DNA of 64,000 nt from Ceratothoa steindachneri (lineage: Eukaryota; Arthropoda; Malacostraca; Isopoda; Cymothoidae), in the NCBI GenBank assembly GCA_963969495.1, contig OZ018326.1, positions 178,849,497-178,913,496 on the forward strand, in the 5' to 3' direction. Shown in pieces: positions 11,914 to 21,301 of this stretch. Every line of letters starts with the position of its first letter. The stretch's first letter is position 1. Both the position numbers and the translations under genes were made by a program. The notes below the pieces were generated by a model that did not search any database, was not told where the DNA came from, and saw only the letters and a program-made list of their open reading frames with translations.

Positions 11914-13482
11914 TGTCGTAGAATTCTCCCCCTTTTTGTTCTATTCTAAGAGTGCTAAGAGTGTCTAATATATATTGATATCTGAATATCTTAACGAACA
12001 GAGCCGTTCCGAAACAAGTAAGAATATATAAGAAAAACGCAAAATAATCCCCCAAAAAACTTATATTTTAACTTTAACCATTGAATACACAACATCTAAA
12101 CATTAATTGCAGCAATACTCTGAATATTATCCTAAACAAGAATTAATTAAATTAGTTTACCCACAAAAATTGGTTAATTTCTCTACACGCAACAATAATA
12201 TAAGAATTAGGCTTACGGACTCATGTGGAGTTTAAAGGCCTCAGAAATGTTATTGACTCACGACGCGTGCCGTCTGTCCAGATGTAGATGGGCGAAATTA
12301 CACGGTCGTTTTGGCGAGGGTAGCAGCTGGGGGGTCCACACGTTTTTCCAGGGGGGGGGGGTTCTTCAAGGACAAGAACAAATACGGTGCTTTATGCAAC
12401 ACCTAGGCAGTCGTGGTCTCGCTGGCGAGAGTGAGTCGAACTTGGTTCTTAAATCAAGTTAACTTAGAGTGCCGTGTGATCACCGAGTAACGACCTCGAG
12501 GAGGAGCTTTTCTCCTTCGTTACTTATTTCTTCATGGACGAGGAATGAACTCGGGGAGGGTCTTCTTCAAGGGCGAGGATAACGGAGGGGGATTTCTCTG
12601 GCGAAAATAAGTTACTTAAAGTTCGGTTTGGTATCCAAGGAACTAGCTCGAGGATGAGCTTCTTCTTAGTTCCAGTCTTCTTCAAGGGCGAGTATAACGG
12701 AGGGGGATTTTTCTGACGAGAACAAGTTGAACTGGGTTCCTCACCAAGTTAACTAAGAGTTCGGTGTGGCGACCGAGTAACAGGCTCGAGGGGGGAGCCT
12801 TTTCCTCTTCTTTTCTTAATTCCTCAAGGACGAGAAATACCCCTGGTGTTTAAGGTGCACCAGGATATGAGGAGTCTCTCTGGCGAGAGTAAGTTGAACT
12901 TCACAAAGTTAACTTATCGTTTGGTTTGATAACCCGAGACTTAGCTCGAGGATGAGCTTCTTCTTAGCCCCTTAAGGTAGGTAGCCCTGCCTTTCTTGCA
13001 GGGTACTTCTTGGTCTGGCGACCTAAGTAAACTACCTCTCTAGTCTCGGTAGTTCGGTGTGATCCGAAGACTTCGTCACCTAGAAACTGACGTATACTAC
13101 CTCGATTTTCCTCAGAGTTCCTCATTTATACCTCGTCACCCCACTGGGGGAGTGGTAAGGGTGGGAGGGGCTTGAGGACGGCCCCAGGAGAGTTCGTTTG
13201 GCTAACGGTTTTTCCCAAGAAGTCAAACATCGGCTCCTCGTTAGCCTTTGAGATTGGAAGAAACACGTCTCCAATCTCTTATTTCACGTGAAACTGGATC
13301 TCACTCTCCTGGGGGAGATCTTACATTTTGACCTTTAGGGTCTTTCATGGCACCGAGTTGTGCCACGCCGCGGTTACGCAAAGGACCCGCCGATGCCTGG
13401 GCCGGATGTCTTTGCGGTAACCGCCTTGAGACTGCACCAAGAGTGAACGAGGGGGGGAGAATTGACTATCCCCCTACATACA
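11914..13482 (-). repeat. 3' LTR, complete (1569 bp)
   Basis: Bounded by TG and CA (plus strand TGTCGTAG to TACATACA). It holds imperfect internal repeats with CTCGAGGAGGAGCTT or CTCGAGGATGAGCTTCTTC cores (about 12490, 12650, 12785, 12945), each followed by a CAAGGnCGAG block. The end next to 11914 is AT-rich and the rest GC-rich. Confidence 0.82.
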
Positions 13483-13488
13483 CCTCCC
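13483..13488 (-). promoter_or_regulatory. Candidate polypurine tract
   Basis: Minus-strand GGGAGG directly before the LTR start TGTATG. Such a tract primes plus-strand synthesis in LTR retrotransposons. Confidence 0.55.
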
Positions 13489-13818
13489 ATCGAAGAACTT
13501 AATAGGGGGGGGGAGGGACTCCCGGGAACTCAAAACAACTTACTCAACCTAGTCGAGATTAGCAAAGTTGTCTGTCTTTGAGCCCTCTTTTACATTAAGT
13601 TTCCTTACACATGAGCGCCCTCGCGCGCGTTGACACAGGCAATGTGTCAAAATAGACCTACTCGCAATACAATTTTACATAAAATTAAAAAACCTTAATT
13701 CGTCGATTACCCACAAAAAAAAACGAGCTACTTCCTTACATTTCTAAGTTTTTGAGAACTTAAATCCTACCGATAAATTTTAACACGTACAACAAATGAA
13801 AACATGGTTTCACGCTCA

Positions 13819-14022
13819 TTAGGTACTGAAATAACCCTCAATGGTATTTCGTCTCCGCCTATAGAGCAGCTGTACTTTATTGGCTCCTTTGATGTAGCTG
13901 ATCCTAAAATGGTGCTCTAAGACCAATACTTTACCGCGCCTGATTCGGCCGTTCGGGTTATTGAGTCTACCCAAGTATGTTATTAAATGGTAGCGGTATT
14001 TCAACCTACTTGACTTACCCAT
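13819..14022 (-). pseudogene. Gypsy pol remnant, end of RNase H domain
   Basis: The piece ITYLGRLNNPNGRI, then VLEHHFRISYIKGANKV, matches the end of the RNase H domain of Gypsy polyproteins, where the sequence normally continues as NVVADALSR; here it has decayed to QLLYRRRR. Position between gag and the 3' LTR fits. RT lies in the deleted part. Confidence 0.7.
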
Positions 14023-14100
14023 ATTATGGTACTTGACTACCTTTAAACCGAAAATTATGGCTAGAGCGGCCTGTTGCAGTGGGGCATAATTAATGGGAGC

Positions 14101-15288
14101 TTAAATCCCGTAGCTCTCCTTTAACCAGGGACACTGGAAGATCGTGTCTAGGTTCGATCTTTGGGGATCGAGAAAACTTTTCCCGGCGAGGTCGTTAATG
14201 GACGTGGCGCTCACTACGACTTGGTGATTTAGCGGTAACTCCGTGGACGTTCCGTTCGGGGAGAAGACTACTAGGGTTAGGGGATACTCATCCATGTCTA
14301 CCATTTGATTAGTCTTACCTGGGTGTATCGCAATAGCACCTCTTTCCTCCTTCCTTGTAAACTCATTTGACTCACTTCTCTTAGTAGGTAGTTCTTCTGG
14401 TACACCTGCTCGTACTTCTCTTTGATTAGTCTTACCTGGGTGTATCGCAATAGCACCTCTTTCCTTCTTCCTTGTAAACTCATTTGACTCACTTCTCTTA
14501 GTAGGTAGTTCTTCTGGTACACCTGCTCGTACTTCTACCCTACCTTCTACATCTTCCCTGATAACCCCATTTGGCTGGGTTCTCCTTGTAGGTTCTTCCT
14601 TAGGTACACATGATGGTACCTCATCCCTACTTTCTACTTCTTCCATCGTTACCCCATTTGGCTGGGTTTCCCTCGATGGTCCTTTCTTAGGTCCAGGCCG
14701 AGCTCCAACTTCCTCGGCCTCTATGAGATTCTCGATAGGTGCTCTTTCGATTGCGAGCAATCTTTCCTTTTCTTCTCTTTCTTCTCTTTCAGCTTGAGCA
14801 CGTTCTTTTTCCCTCTTAATTCTCCTTTCCTCAGCCTCGTTTTCTGCTTTCGCTATTTCCTTTTCCCGTCGAGTTCTTCTTTCTTCATCTTCCAGCTTTA
14901 TCTTTATTTTTCTTTCATCATCTTCTCGTTTTATCTTTATTCTCCTTTCCTCATCTTCCCTTTCTATCCTTATTTCAAATTCTTGTGCTTCTCTTTTCAA
15001 CTGTCTTATTCTTTCGTTTGTCTTACTTCCTCTTGAGAATCTTCTTTCCTCTATTTCTATTTTCCGCTGTGTTCGGGCTTCTTCACTTTTCCGGTTCATC
15101 CATATTTCCATTGCTTCCTGTTTTCTTTTATCCTCTCTTTTTATATTTTCCCTCTTTCTATCAAACTCTATTATTTCTTCTTCTTCTTCTCTTTGTATTC
15201 TCAATTCTTCAAGGATGTAGGCATCCATATCCTCGCCTTCAAATCCAAGAATTTGGGCTTGTAGGTAAAATCTTTTGACCGGATCCAT
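14101..15288 (-). CDS. Gag-like protein of the Gypsy element, Glu/Arg-rich coiled coil
   Basis: This is the longest open frame of the element (395 codons). Residues 1-30 (MDPVKRFYLQAQILGFEGED) are followed by about 170 residues of Glu/Arg/Lys-rich heptad-like sequence, a probable long coiled coil. After it come Pro/Thr-rich spacers and a 39-residue block repeated in tandem (about 14304-14537). The last 60 residues (VVFSPNGTSTELPL onward) are unlike gag and not identified. Gag-like proteins with such coiled coils are frequent in invertebrate Gypsy elements. No CCHC zinc knuckle is seen, so the C-terminal nucleocapsid part is probably deleted or fused out. Confidence 0.65.
   Translation of the reverse strand: MDPVKRFYLQAQILGFEGEDMDAYILEELRIQREEEEEIIEFDRKRENIKREDKRKQEAMEIWMNRKSEEARTQRKIEIEERRFSRGSKTNERIRQLKREAQEFEIRIEREDEERRIKIKREDDERKIKIKLEDEERRTRREKEIAKAENEAEERRIKREKERAQAEREEREEKERLLAIERAPIENLIEAEEVGARPGPKKGPSRETQPNGVTMEEVESRDEVPSCVPKEEPTRRTQPNGVIREDVEGRVEVRAGVPEELPTKRSESNEFTRKKERGAIAIHPGKTNQREVRAGVPEELPTKRSESNEFTRKEERGAIAIHPGKTNQMVDMDEYPLTLVVFSPNGTSTELPLNHQVVVSATSINDLAGKSFLDPQRSNLDTIFQCPWLKESYGI
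14304..14537 (-). repeat. 117-bp tandem duplication inside gag
   Basis: Two nearly identical 117-bp units encode GVPEELPTKRSESNEF and GAIAIHPGKTNQ twice. In-frame (39 codons), so the ORF stays open. Confidence 0.9.
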
Positions 15289-15582
15289 TTTGTGTTGGTC
15301 CGTCGAATTTTCCTTACTTTACTCTCAGGTAATTATGCCACCACTCACCAGGTAGTGCTTAGCATAACTTACCCTTAATCCCACTACTATGCTGATTGAA
15401 ATACCACTCCCGACAACAAATTTACCACTTGGCCTACCAATTACCTTTAGAGTGTTACCACCCCTAACTCTACCAATTTTCCTCTCGTCAATTATTCTCT
15501 TATTCCTGATCTGATATTCCTTTACGTGTTGGCTCTTTCTTAATTTGACACTGCTAGGTTCTTTCTAATAACAACCTACGAA

Positions 15583-15592
15583 CCTGACACCA
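15583..15592 (-). promoter_or_regulatory. Candidate primer-binding site
   Basis: Minus-strand TGGTGTCAGG 10 bases after the 5' LTR end. TGG start and position fit a tRNA-primed site; the tRNA was not identified. Confidence 0.45.
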
Positions 15593-15602
15593 CTTTTATC
15601 TA

Positions 15603-16619
15603 TGTCGTAGAATTCTCCCCCTTTTTGTTCTATTTTAAGAGTGCTAAGAGTGTCCAATATATATTGATATCTGAATATCTTAACGAACAGGGCCGTTCCG
15701 AAACACGTAAGAATATATAAGAAAAACGCAAAATAATCCCCCCAAAAACTTATATTCTAACTTTAACCATTGAATACACAACATCTAAACATTAATTACA
15801 GCAATACTCTGAATATTATCCTAAACAAGAATTAATTAAATTAGTTTACCCACAAAAATTGGTTAATTTCTCTACACGCAACAATAATATAAGAATTAGG
15901 CTTACGGACTCATGTGGAGTTTAAAGGCCTCAGAAATGTTATTGACTCACGACGCGTGCCGTCTGTCCAGATGTAGATGGGCGAAATTACACGGTCGTTT
16001 TGGCGAGGGTAGCAGCTGGGGGGTCCACACGTTCTTCCAGGGGGGGGGGGGGTTCTTCAAGGACGAGAACAAATACGGTGCTTTATGCAACACCTAGGCA
16101 GTCGTGGTCTCTCTGGCGAGAGTGAGTCGAACTTGGTTCTTAAATCAAGTTAACTTAGAGTGCCGTGTGATCACCGAGTAACGACCTCGAGGAGGAGCTT
16201 TTTTCCTTCGTTACTTATTTCCTCATGGACGAGGACTGAACTCGGGGAGGGTCTTCTTCAAGGGCGAGGATAACGGAGGGGGATTTCTCTGGCGAAAATA
16301 AGTTACTTAAAGTTCGGTTTGGTAACCAAGGAACTAGCTTGAGGATGAGCTTCTTCTTAGTTCCAGCCTTCTTCAAGGGCGAGTATAACGGAGGGGGATT
16401 TTTCTGACGAGAACAAGTTGAACTGGGTTCCTCACCAAGTTAACTAAGAGTTCGGTGTGGCGACCGAGTAACGGGCTCGAGGGGGGAGCATTTTCCTTCT
16501 TCTTTTCTTAATTTCTCAAGGACGAGGAATACCCCTGGTGTTTAATGTGCACCAGGATATGAGGAGTCTCTCTGGCGAGAGTAAGTTGAACTTCACAAAG
16601 TTAACTTATCGTTTGGTTT
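15603..16619 (-). repeat. 5' LTR, truncated at its outer side
   Basis: Matches 11914-12928 with few differences (for example one extra G in the G run near 16040). Similarity stops at GTTTGGTTT, where a transposase-like fragment begins. Confidence 0.85.
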
Positions 16620-17216
16620 ATCGTGTTGCTTGCCGTTGTATCTAAGACCAATCCGACTACTTTGTCGCAAATTTTCCAAGACTCAAGCAATTCCAGAAAC
16701 ACTGCGGCCTGAACTTCTCCAGTACTTCGGGCAGCACTTGGAATACCCAACAACTTCTCGAATCCTCGACGGGTTGCCAGAATCGCAACCATGTCTAATG
16801 TTTTCCCTCCCATCTTCTGCACCATTTTCATGTCCCAATGCAGGAGAAGGGGACCAGCTGCTTTAAAGTTCTTCCGCGCTTCATCGTCTTGGATTTGGCG
16901 TGTGTGACGAGGCGACCTCCGTATGGAACACTTCGGGGCAACGTCAGATCAGAAATATCGTAGCCCAGAAATATCGTGTTTCTTGAAAGCTTGGTATTTA
17001 TTCGTCGTGGATTCCTCGAAGTTTCATGACACTAGCATCACCCACTGTGTCTGTATGCTGGCTCTCTCCCATGCGGTGAGGACCTCGCTATATGTCAAGT
17101 TCAGGCCTTCGAGACAGTCTTCTTTTCCACCACGTGATAGAACAAGTACAACGAGAGGAAATTCCGCTTACTTGGAAGACGGGCACATGACAGGGAATCA
17201 ACAGGCTTCCCAATAG
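16620..17216 (-). pseudogene. Transposase-like fragment, DTTASNT family
   Basis: Minus-strand reading gives PLLLHWDMKMVQKMGGKTLD, GFEKLLGIP, TGEVQAAVFLELLESW and CDKVVGLVLDTTASNT, then stops at the LTR junction. Further upstream, in broken frames, are SRRPELDI and ATFRTKT-like pieces. Proteins with a GPLxLHWDGK block and a DTTxSNTG block are common, uncharacterised multicopy proteins of invertebrates; the spaced HWD and FDTT acidic residues suggest an RNase-H-fold transposase, but that is inference. Several stops (for example near 17000) show it is dead. Confidence 0.5.
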
Positions 17217-17410
17217 GCCAACACTCAAGGCTCTAAAAAGTCTTGATTCCCCTAACCTGAAAATAAGAAGAAAAATGAAAAGATTAGAAGTGAGGCGACC
17301 TCTAAATTGCATTATATTGTGATGAAATTTCAGACACAAGGAGAGGAATGCAACACGAAAAAAAAGCAGTGGTTTGGAGAAAGGATCAATGCACTTTGAA
17401 ATTTTACCCC

Positions 17411-17501
17411 AGTGTTTCCGGATTCTTACTTCCTCCACCCATTTTCGTATATATATATATCCAAAAAAGTACATATATAATTAGTCATTACTGTGGTTTT
17501 A

Positions 17502-17580
<79 letters not shown>

Positions 17581-17616
17581 GAGAATGGGTGGAGGAAGTA
17601 AGAATCCGGAAACACT
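17411..17616. repeat. Inverted repeat around (TA)n: two PLE 3' ends tail to tail
   Basis: Left arm (17411-17448) and right arm (17579-17616) are reverse complements over about 38 bases with one mismatch; each runs AGTGTTTCCGGATTC to CACCCATT(T/C)TCG and then TATATA. Between them are TA runs and a short spacer (17461-17504). Confidence 0.9.
17505..17579. repeat. (TA)n microsatellite
   Basis: About 75 bases of TA shared by the converging PLE ends. Confidence 0.97.
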
Positions 17617-17620
17617 GAAG

Positions 17621-17654
17621 TTCTTTATGACGTTTCACCTTTCAGCTTCTTCAG
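17621..17654 (-). ncRNA. Hammerhead-like motif, PLE 3' end
   Basis: Minus-strand CTGAAGAAGCTGAAAGGTGAAACGTC: exact CUGAAGA, a short imperfect stem, GAAAC. It is about 40 bases from (TA)n in the element sense. Confidence 0.4.
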
Positions 17655-17659
17655 AATAG

Positions 17660-18409
17660 AACTACAGAAGAAAGGAGATCGCGCTCTATATATTTATGTA
17701 GATATGATCCTGGGTCACGGCTGCTCGTTCTTGGTTGGTTTCTGCGAGTTAGTCGGTTGATTTTATCGGCCCCGCCCTTCTCGCTTCATTTCCTTTGACC
17801 CTAGCTGCACTATTGTCCAGCCGAAAGAACACGTCCCAGTGATTGGAGCGCTCATTTAAAGCCAGATTCTGTTCCCACAAGCAAATTAGCCTAGGACGGG
17901 GAAGATCCTTTCTAATTAAGAGTTTTCTCAAGTTCGGCTTGATTCCATAATTTCAAAATCAAATCTGCATAGGCAATTTTAAATTTTGAAAACCATTTCT
18001 GATCATTCGGTCTCATTGAGATTATATATTTCCATTTTGTCAAATTACTTTCCCTTTCCCTTAGTTCCGATCTACTTTCCAACCCATACTTCTGCTGTAA
18101 AAAGTAACCAACCATCCACTTCAGCATTTTCCAATAAGTTCCTTCCTTCCTTGCATCCAGTCTTCTGTTTACAAGTATCTGATAATATTATTGTCCCTTC
18201 AGTATTTTTTGGCGTTTAAACAAGGTTTTGCACCCTCCTTTTTACGAATTTTTAAATCATTTAATTTCCAAACGAGAATATTTTATGTAACACTAGGTTA
18301 ACCATATTCTCTTCTAAATTTGTTTTATATTTTCACTCCACCCCACCTTTATTCACAATTTGATATTGTTCTTTAGTTTTTGTTTGCTTTTGTCGGTTAT
18401 GTTTGTTTT
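17660..18409. other. Unassigned, possibly rest of a PLE remnant
   Basis: No coding motif was recognised. Several short ORFs on both strands lack homology that I can name. Confidence 0.35.
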
Positions 18410-19440
18410 TTGTACTGGAGTTCCCCCCCTCCCATTACCTTCTTCGAAGGAAAGAATGTGGGAAAATAGATATCCCACCCTAGAAACAGAGGCCCTCTTC
18501 GATCACCGCAACTTCCCGACGCTAGGCAGTGTAACCCGATTCTTTAACCCCCCCCCCCCTCTCCCCTCGACCCTCTGGCTGCCAGACGCCACATTCAACC
18601 CCGAGAAGTACGAATCAACAGATTTCTGTCACAGCGTGCATAAACAATACCAAGGGAAGGAGAGCAGCTGCAATAACAATGGTTAAACAGGCACTATTTG
18701 GGATCAAGTTTCGCGTAATTGACAATATTATGGGAGCCGAGACGAAAGACAGAAGATGCCTTTAGGGCTAAGTGAAGACGCTCGGAAAAGTGTCTTTATA
18801 GGATAGAGGCTTAATACATAAGCTCCCCCCCCCACCACCTTCTCCTAACCCAGTGGGTTGGTGAAGTATATATGCGGATAACTGGAGAAGAACGAGAAGA
18901 TCGAGTTAGATATCGACACGACGAAGTCCGGCATCAGCCCGGCACTCACGGAACAGAACAGAGAAGAAGTTCATTCTTAGTCACACCGAAGATTAGCCCC
19001 TTTTGTATCGAGGATCACTCTCATACATCTCTCGTCAGAGAAACCCCTTATCTCGGTTTTCAACAAAAACCAGAGATAGTCCTCGCCATTGAGGAATACC
19101 CAAAGTGAACTCCCCCAACCCTCCCCACCATTCGTCAAAGGATTCACTTTTGTTCGTCGCTCATCAGGGCGAAGCATCTCAAGATGAACTTGAAGATTGG
19201 AAAGAGCCTACCTGCACGGTCCCGTTGCTTAAGTCATCTGACTAAGACAACGTGCCTAAAGCCATCCACCTCTCTCAACGAAATCACCTGCGGCTCCAAG
19301 TCAGTCTCCCCGCCAGAAAAACGGCTGGGCGTCTGCGACCACACCCACGCGTCAAACCGCAAACCACTTCCCCGTCTTCATAAGATCCCAAAGTCAAAGT
19401 CATCCCGCAGCGGATTCACTTGTGTTATTTTTTAAAGGTA
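18410..19440 (+). other. GC-rich island, possibly a solo LTR
   Basis: Starts near TGTACTGGAGTTCCCCCC and has homopolymer C runs, a TATA-like GAAGTATATATGCGG near 18865, then GC-rich DNA. The composition resembles the proven solo LTR at 58.7-59.75 kb. No matching end or target duplication was found. Confidence 0.25.
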
Positions 19441-19714
19441 AAGAAATTCATATAATTTTGTGTGCCAATTAACGCTCATTATTAAAGTGAGCTTGGTGCC
19501 AACCATTACTTAATATTCATTTTTAAAGAGGTAATTTTCAAGTCGACTCTTTTATTTATATAGGTAAAGTTTTTTTTTAGTATTTCATTGTTTTTATGTT
19601 GCAATTAAAGATAAAATAACGTAAAGTAATATGGCACTCTTGGAGAAAACGAAATAAAGGAGTTATTGAAGTACGTGACAAACCTTTACGTACCATCACT
19701 CGGCCTTTATACCA

Positions 19715-19933
<219 letters not shown>

Positions 19934-19969
19934 TGAAATTCCCAAGGAAAAAAATACAAACAACCGATA

Positions 19970-20004
19970 GCCCAAGTGCTTTCGTTGTCAAAACTTCTTC
20001 AAGG
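19970..20004 (-). ncRNA. Hammerhead-like motif near (TA)n
   Basis: Minus-strand CTTGAAGAAGTTTTGACAACGAAAGC: UGAAGA, a 3-bp GUU/AAC stem, then GAAA. About 40 bases before the (TA)n in element sense. Confidence 0.38.
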
Positions 20005-20150
20005 GCAAGTACAAAGATAAATGCTAAAGAAAAAGGTGGAGCGGACATATAAAACAAAAAACTTGTGACGTCATAAACAAAAGACTAACGACACTTATCC
20101 CTAAAAACGAAACAAAATAATAAAGAGATTGTTATGTAAAATATGTTATA

Positions 20151-20390
20151 CCGGGTGTCCCAGAAAAAATTTAACCGTACTTTGAAATAGTATAGCTCAA
20201 AAACTATTGGAGTTTTGGGGTCCTGCAAAAGTTTTTTATTTAACAACTATTTATCTGTCGATTCTGGAAATTTGATTAAATTTCCTTTTACGATCTTGAT
20301 ACACTAATGGGTTTAGTGGAGGCAAACAAAATTATGTTTGCGCAAAGAAAGAAAATAATGAAATTTTGAAGTTTAATATCAACAAATATA
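20151..20390 (+). mobile_element. Fragment of a second mariner-type element
   Basis: A TA dinucleotide followed by CCGGGTGTCCCAGAAA, the typical terminus of several mariner families. About 240 bases of AT-rich DNA follow; no transposase or second end is seen. Confidence 0.45.
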
Positions 20391-20419
20391 TTTTAATCCA
20401 TTTTTAACAAAAACACCTC

Positions 20420-21200
20420 TTCATAGGGTGATCTGAGGGGGGGGGGAGACCAACGACACAGATCATCGAGAAGATACTTCAGGGAGTCCTAACGAGGAGG
20501 ACTCGTAGATGGGGGTTTGGATTACTTCTTGTTGAAGAATGAGATTTATTCTGCTCCAGAGAGATGTAATCTCAACTCAATACGATTCTTCGGATCGTCA
20601 GGAAGTCTTAGACTCGACGAAACGGAAATCTTGAAGGGGGTCCGAGATGAGGGGCCGCATATTTCTCTGGGAAGAATAGGGCTCGATAGCTTTCCTCTGA
20701 ACAGGGGCCAAAGCTTCACGAAGGAAGATCTGCTGGTGAGATCTTACGACGAGGTAAGACTCGAACAGAGATTGCAGAACTTCGCTGGGGAACAGACAAA
20801 CGATCTGAACGGATGGCCTGGCGGACTCTCAATCTCCTTGAGGAATGGTGGACTCCGGGTTAAATAGCCGGCTGGCTGGTCCGGTAGATAGCCCCAAAGC
20901 CTAGCCGTCCCTAGAGGATTCTCGACGTCAGTGTATGTAAACTTACTTCGAGATAACGAGTCGGATCGGATAGCTGCACTCTCGGGAGAATAGACATGCC
21001 TGGAAGGCATGGGGTAGGGATAGTACGGCTGCGCTCGTCGTTATCGCAGGGGAAGGGGAGAGAGAGCGAGGAGCGTTCGAAAGCAAATACAGCTGGGTCG
21101 TGTGATTCAGCGCTGGATTAACTCCTTCTCGAAGATTCTAAACTTCCCATGCTAAGGAGCACGTGGTTTAGAGCCAAGGGGCTGAAAGGGGTATTCCGAG
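20420..21200. other. GC-rich island, possibly an LTR fragment
   Basis: Begins with a G run and has GAGGA/CTTC-rich DNA and TTAAATAGCCGG at 20859, similar in style to the islands at 9.4 and 18.4 kb. Adjoins (TA)n at 21241. No ends identified. Confidence 0.22.
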
Positions 21201-21236
21201 GGGCTTCTTCTCACGCTGGTTCTTCGAGAGAATTCC

Positions 21237-21240
<4 letters not shown>

Positions 21241-21300
<60 letters not shown>
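21241..21300. repeat. (TA)n microsatellite
   Basis: A 60-base TA array. Confidence 0.97.

Positions 21301-21301
<1 letters not shown>

Larger units (their letters stand above)
11914..16619 (-). mobile_element. Gypsy-type LTR retrotransposon, decayed and 5'-truncated
   Basis: Two direct repeats (11914-13482 and 15603-16619) are highly similar over about 1 kb and flank a gag-like ORF and an RNase H remnant, all on the minus strand. In element sense the left repeat is the 3' LTR (starts TGTATGTAGG, ends CTACGACA). It is preceded by a purine tract (minus-strand GGGAGG at 13488-13483). A candidate primer-binding site (TGGTGTCAGG) follows the 5' LTR. Protease, RT and integrase are deleted. The 5' LTR lacks its outer third, so no target duplication can be read. 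Confidence 0.85.

Noticed and set aside
12200..13480. A second gene-like GC-rich region with repeated ORFs (MWSLKASEMLL at 12223 and 15912)
   Set aside because: The same ORF occurs at the same place in both LTRs; it is LTR sequence and the ORF is chance.
14794..15278. Phe/Ser-rich plus-strand ORFs resembling membrane proteins
   Set aside because: They are antisense shadows of the Glu/Arg-rich coiled coil of the Gag-like ORF.
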